Source of the DNA: Stropharia rugosoannulata
Lineage: Eukaryota > Basidiomycota > Agaricomycetes > Agaricales > Strophariaceae
NCBI GenBank assembly: GCA_028532985.1
Contig: JANCIK010000005.1
Span: forward strand, 2,114,501-2,178,500
DNA: 64,000 nucleotides
Reading direction: 5' to 3'
Program-made: the position numbers and the translations under genes
Notes under the pieces: generated by a model
The model's input: only the letters and a program-made list of their open reading frames with translations
Told to the model about the DNA's origin: nothing
Database searches by the model: none
Part shown: one piece after another, positions 1 through 11,096 of the stretch
Position numbering within the stretch: position 1 is the first letter of the stretch
Layout: every line of letters starts with the position of its first letter

Positions 1-111
1 CAAGAAGATGAGGAGAGAATGGAGAACGAAATATAAAGAGAACAGAACAGAACAAGGGCTGAAGATGGAAAAGGGATAGATAGATAGATAGAAAGAAAGA
101 AAAGGACTTAC

Positions 112-372
112 CGCACCGGCGCGGTAGTTGGGCCCGTAGCCTACCTTGCCTGCGTGGCGCTGCTCGGGCAGGTTGGGGTCGTTCACCTCGGAGGCCGAGT
201 CTGCGGCGTCGTTTGCTTTGGCATCGCTGGGCGGGTCGGCGTGGGGGACGCCACCGCTCGTCGCGGGTGCATTGGCGTTGGCGTTTGGGTTTACGCTGGG
301 GTTGACGGGGCTTGGGTTGGCCATCGCGTTTGTGGTCTCGCTGGTGGTGGTGTTTGCAGTCGTAGAAGTCAT
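112..372 (-). CDS. Small unknown protein, first exon only
   Basis: This is the first coding exon of a minus-strand gene that leaves the window on the left. The ATG is at 372 and an open frame of exactly 87 codons ends at a clean GTAAGT donor at 111-106; the remaining sequence down to base 1 is pyrimidine-rich on the gene strand and looks like intron. The encoded N-terminus is low in complexity, with runs of Thr, Ser and repeated Asn-Ala/Asn-Pro pairs. It ends in a more conserved-looking stretch, PEQRHAGKVGYGPNYRAGA, which suggests a short soluble or stress-related protein, but I cannot name the family with certainty. It is divergent from the peroxiredoxin-like gene starting at 912. Confidence 0.6.
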
Positions 373-911
373 AGTACAAATGTTTTCAAGTTGCCCTCTC
401 CCTCCTCCCTCCCGCTTTATACTGTGCGCATCCGTGGAGGCAGGTATGTATGACGCATATGACGAAGACGAAGTGTGTGGTGGTGGAGCGCGGCAGGGAA
501 CTGGCCAGGGCACAGTGCTATACATAGCGTGCAGTGGGAGAGTCGGCTAGATTTGCTATAAATAGGTCGGATATAAATAAGTCGGGTAGATCAAAATAAT
601 CATGGATGGAATGCGCCACGGCTAAAGGGCGCACCCGCTAACCCGTCTGCAGGGCGCTGGTTGCACGCACGTCGGCCGCCGCCGGGGTGGTTGTGGGTGG
701 GTGTATAACTGGCGGAGGGAAGGAGGCGGGGTTGCCATGCCCGCCAGGAGAGCAGTAATATTAGGTATTAGGTATAGGATTACCTACAGGCCATCCTTCT
801 ATGCCCGCCACGTGCCCACCCGCTTTATAATTCGCTGCCTTCCATCTGCCATCTGCCAGCCAGCCAAACGGCGCCCGTTGCCAGCCTGGGCCTCCCTAAA
901 TTTTGGTTCTG
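373..911. promoter_or_regulatory. Shared upstream region of two divergent genes
   Basis: The 539 bases lie between the starts of the minus-strand gene at 372 and the plus-strand gene at 912, so both promoters must be here. There are AT-rich patches at about 551-600 with repeated TATAAATA-like words (554-561 and 571-578) between GC-rich flanks. No coding segment is convincing. Confidence 0.4.
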
Positions 912-3900
912 ATGTCCTCCTCTTCGCCTGACCTGCCAGGCTACCGCATCCCTCGCAAGCCCCCGCCTGGCCTTGCCCTCCACACTCCAAGCACACACCC
1001 CTACCACCACCAGAGCACATACACCCACGCATACACCCACATTCTACACGACACAGACCGCGACGCCCGCTACCCCGCACCAGACCCCACCGACCCCTTC
1101 GCCCCCCTCTCCGTCCTCCGCACACGCACCTCTAGCGCACTCGCCCTCGCGCGCCTCACCCCGCACCACAGCCGCGACTCTGTCCATCTCCTCTTCCCCG
1201 ACCCCAACCCCGCCCCGGGCGCGCGCCGCCACTCCATATCCGTCGCCTACACAACACCTGCCGTCCCCCGCGTCGTCCGCGTCGGCGCCGGCCCCGCGCC
1301 CATGGACACGATTGCACCCACGTGGGCCAACACCTCAGACGACGCATGGCCAGGCGCAGAGAGCGACGCGAGCACCGCGTCCGAGATGGTCTTTGCCCGC
1401 ACCGGTGCCTACGGCCCGCCCACGACGACCGCGTTTCCCTCGTTCCCCTCCACACCCACACTCTCCTCTACCGCGTCCTCGCTCTACCGCGCACCGAGCC
1501 CCCTCCGCCATAGTACCGCAGGCCCGCTGCGCAACTCCTCCGTCCATCCGTACGGCGCCCCGAGCTCGCTACGACATCGCTCGCCCAGCCCCGCGCCCAC
1601 GCTCACCCTGCATTCTACCTCGATTTCGAAGACACATGAGAAGCAGGCGAAAGTAAAGTCCAAGGCGGGTGAAAAGCCTAAGGCCAAGGAAAAGGTAAAG
1701 ACCCACCCGCGCGTCGGCTTGCCCCCGCTCTCCCTCGCCCTGACACGCCCACACCGCTCCCCCGCCTCTGCACCACCGACGTGCGCGCCCCAGCTGGTCC
1801 CCAGTACAAGTGCTGCGAAACCACAGGCTGAGAAAACACCGACGACCACTACACGGCTCGGCGCCTTTGCGCGCCTTCTCTCTCGTGCGGGCGCCGGCGT
1901 GGGTGGCAGGTCCAGGTCCAAGTCGGGCGAGCGGGCGGTGCACGAGGTGGGTGCTGGAACATCGGGGCACGACGCAGGCGCTAGCGCGGAGCGTAACAGC
2001 ACGCCCAAGGCCAAGGCCAAGCCCACTTCTTCCAAGGCGGTACGCGGGCAGAGCGCGCGCAAGCTGCACAAGAGCACCGCGCCGAGCTCGATGTCGATGT
2101 CGATGGCTAATAGCAATACGTCTGCATCTGCGTCTGCGGCCCACGACGGCGCGGGCCGCCAACCGCAACCACCACTCCCAATCACGATCACGATCAGAAG
2201 CGGCCAAGGCCAAGGCCAATCACTGCGACTGAGCTTGGAAGATGGGGGAGGTGAGAACGATGGGAGAAACGAGGGCCCGGGCGTAGCTACGCGCACAGCA
2301 CCAGCACCAGCACCTGAGCCAGCATCAGCACCAGGACTGCAGCTGGACAGGAAAGACCCAAACGCGGGCACATCACCGTCCGCTGATGCAGACTGCACAG
2401 ACCCAGACCCAGACCCAGATGGCACGTACTCAGACTACGCAGCCGCAAACGCAAACGCAAGCGGCACTGGGATGAAAGTGATGGCGACCGAGGCAGAGCA
2501 GACGGCGACGCGCGTGATGATGCTATCACAATCCGATATAGCGAGAGACGACACAGGCGTGGGCGTGGGCCAGATGCCCGGGATGACCATAGCAGGGAGA
2601 ACGCGCGCATTCGATGCTGGGATGGAGGACGTGGCGAGAGACGACATGATCAGCAGCACAATCCATACCGTAGCGCACACTCTCGGAGGCGGCGACACAC
2701 TCTCAGCACCGCACGCCGGCCCGCCCGAAGCGACACATCCACATCCACAGACACAAATAAGCGCCCGTGCTATGCGCGCCCGGCCCGGTTTAGCGCCCAT
2801 CACCACCTCGGGTGTGGCTGGCAGTGACAGTGGCTTCAGCACTGCCAGTCCTCACAGCGGCGGCGGGGGGATCACACCAACGCGTGCTGACACCAGTCGG
2901 AGTATGGCTGGCGGAATCACCCCAACAGGACGGAGTAGTCGTGCTGGTGCTAACTTTAGCGGTGGTGGTAACGTTCGAGGTGGTGGCATCACCCCAACTG
3001 CCACTACTGGGGCGAGTGCGATCATCAGCATCACTGATCCCTTCTCATCTTCCTCTTCCTTCCCAAGCAACGGTGTGAGACGCGATCATTGTGGTGGTCA
3101 GCGTAGTATGGGTAGTAGTAGTAGTAATCATCACGGTCAGTCTCACTCGGCACCCTGGGTCCGCATTCATCGTACGCTTGCAGAGGCTGATCATCTCGCG
3201 TGTGCAGGTGCAGGTGTAGGTTCAGGTGCAGGTATGGGCGGGAACTTAGATACGAGCGCGGATGAGGACGGAGAAGGCGTGGGCGGCGAGCAAGACGCAC
3301 GAGATGAGGCGGACACGCCTACGCTCGCGCGGCCGCGGTACGACGGCGCCGGCGCCGGCGATGCTATGAAATCACACACTTCCATTTCGATCTCAGAACA
3401 AGAACAGGACGCGGACTCAGACCCAAACGCAGACGCAGGCGTTACATCAAGCATGCCAAAACAGGAATCGGAATCGGAATCACAAAACTCAGACGCAGAC
3501 GCTGACCGTGCTGCATCACGCGGCCCAGTCGCAGGCTCAGGTACCGACACAGGCTCAGATACGGATACAAGCTCAGATACAGACACAGACACGGACACAG
3601 CTGCACCGCTCCATCTACATCCCTATCCCCATCCCTACCCCCATCAGCACACGCGCACAGCACCAGCAGCAGCACTAGCACTAGCCCCAACTCCAACACC
3701 AACACCATCCCCAGCGCGCTCAGCGGGGCGATCACACAGCGGCCCCGTGCCCGTGTCTGTATCAGTGCCCGAATCAACGCACAGCAGCAGCAGCACTCAT
3801 CTGCCAACAGAGTATACAGCCTCAGTCCGGCCCTCTACGCCGGGCGTTATAAAACCCACTACTTCTCGTGCCGGGCAAGGTCACATACCACTGGCACCCG

Positions 3901-6865
3901 CGCCTCCGTCCCACCGCGACACGACGACGACGGCGCCCACGAGCACTGCGAGCACGAGCGCGAGCACATCCACTATGACCATGACCGTCACACAGCCTGG
4001 CCGCGCGTACACGACGCCTATACCCACATACACGGTCTTGTCTGCAGCTGCAGCAACAGCAACAGCAACAAAGTCCACACCGCCATCTGCAACCAAGTCC
4101 ACGCAGCCTACAACAACTTCGGCGACGGGGAATTCGACACGAACAACGTTCTACGTACCGCCTAGGACCATCTTGCCCCGCGCGCTCGCGCCTGTGGCGA
4201 TGGCGGCGGGTGCGGGCGTGATAGCGGCGGTGCAGACGACGGCGGGTGGGCGCACGCGGACGCGGACGCAGAGCGCACCGCGCGCGAGCGCTGTTGTCGG
4301 CCCGCGCCTGCGCACGAGCACGAGTACGCGTGGGGGCCGGACGAGGGCGCGGGTGGCGGCTGGGTCTGGGTCTGTGCCTGGAGGAGAGCTTGGAGGAGAG
4401 CTTGGAGGACAGGTAGGGAGGGAAGAGTCTGACTCTGAGAAGGAACAGTCACAGTCCGACTCCGACTCTGCCTCTGCCTCTGAGCAGGGGGTGTCTGTAC
4501 AACCTTCTGCACAGACGCAGGTGCAGCCTGCTGGGATGGAACACGCTCATGGGTCCTCGTCGGAGGGGCAGGACCACTCGCATGCAATGCGCGCCCTGCC
4601 GCCTAAACCCGCGACGCTGCGACCGCTGCCGTCACGGCCAGCACCGCCCGGGCCTGGCGCGGGCCCAAGTGTAGGTACAGGTGCGGAGGAATTATACGAC
4701 GAAGACGAAATTGAACCGGACGCGTTCATCGCGCCGCGGCCTGCACCGAGCCCGCCGTGTACCGTCGCAGATCATATCAGTGCCACCGCTTCCGCTTCAG
4801 GGCCAGCGTCGGAGCCGCGCACCTCCACCGCTTCGTCCATCCCAGCCCAGCCCACAGCGCTCACAGCGCCCACTCCTCCCTCTTCCCCTTTCAGCAACAT
4901 CGCCGCCAGTCGCCCCACCCCCACAAGCCCCACCCCCACAAGCCCCAGCACCACCAGCACCACCACAACCTCAGAATGGGCGCTCCCAACGAGTGCACAG
5001 CTCGCCGCCGCCGCGGCGCTGCGCGTAACCGCAGAGGACGGGACACAAATCGCGTTCGGGACGCTCTTCGCCGCGCACCGCACCGTCGTCGTCTTTATCC
5101 GCCACTTCTGGTGCCCGCTATGCCAGGCGTACATGGCCGCCCTGCGCGCACGCGTCCGCGACGAGTTCCTCGTCGAATGGGACGACGCGTGTCCCACTGG
5201 CAGCAGTCATCCTCTCGGCAGGCGGGGCCTGGAACTTGGCGAGGCGCAAGGACACACCGCCGACCCAGAGGCGCTCGCGAAAAAGCGGCTTGTGGGGTTC
5301 GTTGTGATCGGCAACGGCGCGTATAAGATGATACGCAAGTACCGCAAGATATTCGCCTTGCCGTTCCGTGTGTACACGGACCCGCAGCGCGCGGTGTATC
5401 GCGCGTTCGGGATGGGAAGCGCTGCGGGCGGCGGCGGGCTCGATGAGGGGCATCGGCACCTTGCGACAGGAGCGGGGGCGGGCGTGCCGCGCGGGCTGGG
5501 GCAGGAAGGCGAGACGCGGGTTCGTTCCTCTGTGGCGGAAGGGGAAAAGGATAAGGAAAAGGAAATGAATACGGGCGCTGGTGCTGGTTCTGGTTCTGGT
5601 GGAGTATGCGGCAGCGGGGAAACCGCGCACATGCAGACGCACGTGGCGGAAGCGCACGCTGCAGCCTCGGACTCGCGGCAGTGGCGGACAGGCGGGTACG
5701 TGAAGCACGGCCTCATGGGCGGGATCGCGATGGTCGTCGTGCGCGCGCTGCGCGTCGGCATGCCCGTCTGGGAGAAGGGTGGCGACATCGGACAGCTCGG
5801 CGGCGAGTTCGTCTTTGGGCCTGGGTGAGCATCCATCCCTCTATCTATCTAACGCACCCCAAGCAATGAATAAACGCACTGACGCGCACCCCCCTTCGCA
5901 GACTGCAGTGCGCGTATGCACACCGCATGCAGACGACGAGCGGGCACGCACCGATCGAGGACGTGCTCGCTGCGGCGGGCGTCGACCTGGACGCGATGGA
6001 GGACGCGAGGCGCACGTTGCTCATCAGCGCGGGGCGCGACCATCCTACCACTACCACCACCACAACGACAACGACCCGGCGACGACGCCTCGTCCCGTCC
6101 ATCTCGCTCTCCCCGCACGCGCCTCCCACCCCCACGTCCATCCGACTCGCGAGCCCAACTACGCTCACCACCCCGCGAGGCCACCGGCCGCGCAGCAGCA
6201 CAAGCACGGGCACACAAACGAGCATAGGTATGCGTCCGAACAGCATGTCGGCGGAGGAGGAAGAGGAGTGGATGGCCGCGCGCCAGCGGAGCTTCGAGCG
6301 GCTGCAGGAGCGCAAGGCCGCGCGCCGCAGGACGCCGACAGACCGCCCTGGCAGCAGCGCCCATAGTCACACTTATGCGCGTAGCCCGAGCAGCGCAAGC
6401 TCGGGCTGGCAGGACGACCCATACCGCCCCATGTCGGTTGAGAGCTCCACGGAGTCGTACGGCTCGATTTTGTTAGACCAGCGCCCGGGCTCGAGCATGG
6501 GCGCGGAAGCAGGGACGATACCGGTCTTTGAAGCGCTGCGCGCGTACGCGCCGGCCGCGCCACTGTCGGCGGTAGGTGAGGTGACGGAGGATGGAACAGG
6601 GACGGAGCGTGAGCTGGACCCGCGCCGATCGAGTTTTTACAGTTCCGGGATAAACGACGACTCCGTAGACGAGTACGAACGGCCAGCGGCGGTAGACTCG
6701 GAGAGCTACTACAGCACACCGAGCGGGGTCGACGACGACGACGATGATGAGCAAGATTTTATTTACATGGATTCCACCGAGTCAGAAAGCGGGTCATGGA
6801 AGGAGGAGGATGAGCACCATCCCGTCGTCCTAACTAATCATTCACTAACACCACTGTATCATTAG
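912..6865 (+). CDS. Giant low-complexity protein with C-terminal AhpC/TSA-like domain
   Basis: Two exons, 912-5824 and 5902-6865, give about 1,958 residues. The donor GTGAGC at 5825 is needed because reading on meets a stop at once; the joined frame reads FGPGLQCAYAHRMQTT, as expected for this family. Residues 1 to about 1,350 are disordered, rich in Ser, Ala, Thr, Pro and Gly, with simple repeats such as alternating Asp-Thr, Ser-Glu and Thr-Pro. From about residue 1,353 there is a thioredoxin-like domain of the AhpC/TSA_2 (peroxiredoxin-like 2) type: FIRHFWCPLCQAYM with a CPLC pair at 1401-1404, then FVVIGNG and FRVYTDPQRAVYRAFGM, and a closing WEKGGDIGQLGGEFVFGPG. A Gly-rich insert breaks the domain near 5420-5620. 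After it comes a further Ser/Arg-rich tail with acidic runs. Redox activity is plausible from CxxC but not shown. The start at 912 is the first ATG in frame; small in-frame introns in the long N-terminus cannot be excluded. Confidence 0.75.
3540..3600 (+). repeat. Imperfect Asp-Thr/Ser coding repeat
   Basis: A tandem hexamer-like repeat of the form GACAC(A/G), mixed with GATAC(A/G), encodes alternating Asp and Thr/Ser inside the disordered part of the giant protein. It is one of many such tracts between 1600 and 4950 and a likely site of length variation between strains. Confidence 0.7.
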
Positions 6866-7051
6866 TAGTCAAAGCGCGAAAGCATATGCATATGTATTAT
6901 TCTACACAAATAGAACACTATTATAGAGAGAGCAAAGCGCATCCAGTAAGGTAAAACAATGGCGTACCACGGGTAGGAATGATATTGTTCTGTCCGATTG
7001 ATATCTAGAAAATATGGAGCAATGTTGATATTTCAAATATACTGGCATGCA

Positions 7052-10000
7052 TCATGCATGTCCTGGTTCACAATTCCCGTACGGCGAACCTGGTTGCGAG
7101 GGCGAAAGCATCAACTGGAAGAGGAGTTTAGATTATTATCAAGCAGCCCAGCAAAAGATATCGCGTACCTTGAGTGTTTGTACACTCGTGTATGCAGACG
7201 CAGTCAAGCCGAAAATGATCAACGCAATATCGGCCAGTTTTTGCCTTCGAGTCCTGGAGCATGCTTTGTAGTGCAGCATGGCCGGATAGACGTAGCACAG
7301 AGGTACGCTACGTGCAAGTTATTAATTGACATATTTCTGTAACATTTGAGAAAACCTTACCATGCAAAACATCCAATAAAGGCAACAAATTTATCCAGGT
7401 CAGCAGCACCAACCCAACTTATCAATGTGCATACAAGCACCATAGCGAAGCGGAACATATTCTTGAGCCACTTGACACGAATATCGCCCTTGCCACTGCG
7501 AGTGAACAGACCGTTCTCCAAGATGCGGACGGCAGGGAACAACTGCAGCGGCACTGAGAGCAAGATTGCGCACGCGTAGAAGAACTGTACTGCCTGGACC
7601 ATTTGCGAGCGCGGGTCCAGGTTAACCAGAACAACGGTCTGGATCTCAGAGCCAAACGTGAGGTATGCAAGCGCACCGGCGCCACCGAAGAGGCCTATTA
7701 AGAAAGGAAATGAGAAGGATTAATTTGGGAGTTTGCCGTTAATACGTACAGAGAAGGAAGGCCATCACACCAGTGAGCGCCATGGGGAATTTATGGGGCT
7801 CGCGCATAGCATCGGTGATGGGAATAACCTGAACACGTATACTGGTCAATAGACAACATCTTGCATTGACGGGAATTACGTACTAGTCCAATACCCTCAA
7901 ACGAGAAGACAGCCGTGCTAACGAGGATTATTAGTACTAGAGTCTTGGCAGAGTCAGACAGGCTGCCTACCCAATGAAAAGGGAGAAGTCCCTGGGGTTG
8001 AACAACTCCACATGCGCGAACCCTCGGTTTGCTACAATGGAAATTTCACTTCCGAAGATATAGATAAGACCTGCCAAGATGAAGGCGTCCGCAACGAGGG
8101 CCGTTGAGCTCAGCTTCGCGAGGTCACGAACGAGGACGAGGGGGAGGAATACGACGACTTGCACCAGGATGAAGTACTGCACCGGGATGAGTTTTGTGCA
8201 TTCGCTGATCCCCAGGACGAAAGCCTGCAAATTCTCAGCAACGAAAATCGTGTATGCGCCTACAAATCCCATCTGAGACACTACGATTGAACCTAGAATG
8301 AGATAGCGCATCCAGGGTCCGTAGAGTGCGCCGCCAATATCTGATATTATAGAGTGGCGCTGATCAGAGGGTTGAATATGTACGTTTAAAGCCCCAAGCA
8401 TACCTCCAAAGCTTCCGTGGACGACGAACTTGGTCTTGACAAGGAGAAGGAATGAATATAGAGAAATGCATGCGATAAAGATGAAAGTGAGCGAAGAAAA
8501 CAAAATCCCTCCGTTCATGAAACTGAAGAACCGTTAGTTTTGGTTAGTATCTCAAAACATGGTGGACAAATGATACGTACGCTTTCCCCAAGAATAGCAC
8601 GCCAGTGCCAACGAACGATTTTAGCAACTGCAAGGGAATGTTAGAAATGTTCATATAATTATAATAAGAAACATGCCATGAGTACAGCCTGTGTGACTGT
8701 AGCCGTGCCCTGCCTCGATACAGAATTCTTCCTACGTCTGCTTCTCGACCGAGAGCGCGATACCGAAGGACTTTCAGTGCCCAAGAGTGCAGTCCTCTCG
8801 TTCACGTCGGGTAGCCCTGTTGAAAGGCTTTCAGACGCTCCCGCGATTGTCTCCTCTTCATCCTCCTCCTTATCGTCTTCATCCTCCTCAAGATCTTCAC
8901 CAGCCTAATTGAAATGGGACGTGTCAAAAAAACGTCAAAAAGACGGATCCCCAGCCGATCGTAGGACTCACAAAGTGTCCAAATAAGAGCAGGAAGTCGA
9001 TAAAATTATTTAACATGCGCGGTTCTTCGCCTCCCTGCTCATTCGCGCGAAGTAGAACATAATTCCGCCTAAACCCACCGGGCTCATGGATATGTTCAAA
9101 TGCCGGGTGTGTTGGTTGCGAGGGGCCAGCCGTGAATGATACGGCGCGGGCACGACCTGCCTGTTTTTTCTGGTCGGAGTGCCATTTGTAAATGTCGTGG
9201 CTGACGAAAAAGGAAAATGGTCAGCCGGGTACCGCATAAGGCGCATATAATTGGAATAAGTGAAACCCACTGGCATGTGGTGACGCAAAATAGGCATCAG
9301 GTGCGAAAACTATGTGCGCATGGGAATCGGATAACAAAGGGAAACAGCCATGGAATCACAAAGTACGTTCATACATGCAGTACAAATAAGCGAAGCACTA
9401 GTTAGTGCGATGATATGAGCAAGGTCCGGTCACAAGGAAAGTAAAAGCAGCAGATTAAGCCAGTGTATTGGCAAGGTAGTGCCATACCACCGTTAGTAGG
9501 AGCTACATATGAAGGTTGTGCAATGCATGTGAAGAACTCCAAATGAAGCATGAAACCGGGGAAGAAATGCAAGCGAATAGACCATATGCACAACCACCTG
9601 GAAGAACCAAAAAAAATCGTATGAAAGAAATTAAACGACTCACGTTACATCAGCACCGGGTGCATCGTAAGGTATAGGGAAGGGCTCAGAGTCCTCCCTT
9701 TGTACACCGTTCGATGACCGCCTCGACAGCGTGTGATCACTACTAGAACTTGCGCCTGTACCTGCGCCCGACTCGTGAACGGAAGCTGGCTTCGACCTCG
9801 CGTCAGTGCCAACCGGAGTGCCGACGCCACTGGCCCTGCCCCTCAGCTCCTTGGGGACGAGATGGCGTTCGACGACACGCGCCTTCTCCTCGTCGGGCAG
9901 GTCGTCCAGATCGATGGGAGTCACAGACTGCACGGTTTCTGAGCTTAGAGTCTCTCGTGTAGCGGAAAGGCCGCCGATCGCGGAGGGCCCTGGTGGTGGG

Positions 10001-10251
10001 CGGCGGGGCGAGCCATCCGTAGCGATCGCTGGAAAGGACGAGGAGCCGCGGCGAGAAGAAGGGCCGCCCCCTGCGATACGGGGTGGAATGTTGGGGAGCG
10101 GTGGAGTGCCTGCGTACGCTGCACGCAGAGCCCTAAGATCCGGGGTACCGCTCACTTCGCGGTTGCTCTGGGAGGCGGGCAGACCGTCTGTGTCCGGGGG
10201 CGTAAGCCTGTTGGCCGAACGTATATTTAGGGGCTGTGAGGGAGTGGACAT
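7052..10251 (-). CDS. AVT3-like vacuolar amino-acid transporter
   Basis: Ten exons give 770 residues with all phases consistent: 10251-9644, 9200-8972, 8904-8677, 8627-8581, 8522-7971, 7917-7884, 7828-7750, 7694-7361, 7307-7169 and 7114-7052. The first ~350 residues are cytosolic and Pro/Ser-rich, with THDIYKWHSD, an FEHIHEPGGFRRN block, and an acidic run followed by a basic RSRSRSRRRK run. The membrane part is a typical Aa_trans (PF01490) domain: LLKSFVGTGVLFLGKAF, GGILFSSLTF, VFSFEGIGLVIPI and CVPLCYVYPAMLHY. This layout is that of fungal Avt3/Avt4 proteins, which export neutral amino acids from the vacuole. Intron 3 (8628-8676) uses a GC donor, and intron 1 is unusually long at 443 nt. The last exon, ending NCEPGHA, was chosen because it restores the family-like TLKLM junction. 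Confidence 0.9.
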
Positions 10252-11096
10252 GGTGAGTTAGTAGATGGTGGTGGTGGTTAGAGTCATACAGCAGCGTTGG
10301 CAAGCCTCCACTCCTCCGATTCAGTCCTCTGCCGCTTAGAGGCCATGTCAGATCACGTGTCTTTTAATTGAATGGGGATCCCTTGAGTAACGAGTTTCCC
10401 GGCAAGTGGGGCTAAGTATTTGTCACTAGACGATGCGGGGTACGCGGGAGGAGTATAACCTCGCAGTCTTGGCTGGTTTTATCGTACAATTTCCTGCCCA
10501 CCAGGCGCAACTAAAATTACCTGCGATTTACGCCAAGAAAAGCAGCGGTCTAACTTTAGAACCTTTGCTTCACACTCGATTACGATAACAAACGAAGAGC
10601 GATAAGCATGCAGTCTACCGACCCAAATCGTACAGACGTCCAGCAACTCAAGCTTTACATAACGACAGATAGCAAACTCAATTGCCTCTGCGGCGTAAAG
10701 CAGGTACGTCGGTATAAAAGCTTTAGGCGCTTATTTATAACACGAAAGATATCCATCATATGAATATCTATGAATGAATTGAATGATAGCTTTCATATAA
10801 AGGGTTACCCTCCTCCATGCCAGGCTTGACGCTCATTGTGAGCGCTCGCTGGAAGCAGGTCGTTAAAGTTGAATAAATAGCAACAACTGTCTATAGCCAA
10901 ATCATATACCAGTAATTCCCACTACAGCACAAAAGTCATTCTACAACATACATCTATAAATATATTAATAACAATGTACAAGTTCGTCAATGCAAAATAT
11001 ACAAGTCCATCAAGGTCAAGGTCAAAAGTGAGTCCATCAAGGTCGATGCAAATCTCCAGTCCGAGTTCATATCGATAGCCCGTATCGCACATGCGT
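10252..11096. other. Intergenic region, possible single exon at 10608-10703
   Basis: This 845-base stretch holds the promoter of the AVT3-like gene and the 3' end of the glycosyltransferase gene. The only coding hint is an ATG at 10608 that opens 32 codons, ending LNCLCGVKQ, directly before a perfect GTACGT donor at 10704. No convincing following exon was found, so it may be chance or a remnant. The rest, from about 10740, is AT-rich and shows nothing else. Confidence 0.35.

Noticed and set aside
1484..2425. Long minus-strand open frame opposite the giant protein
   Set aside because: It is a mirror of the repetitive GC-rich plus-strand coding region; it has no motif, and similar frames occur all along 900-6400 in several phases.
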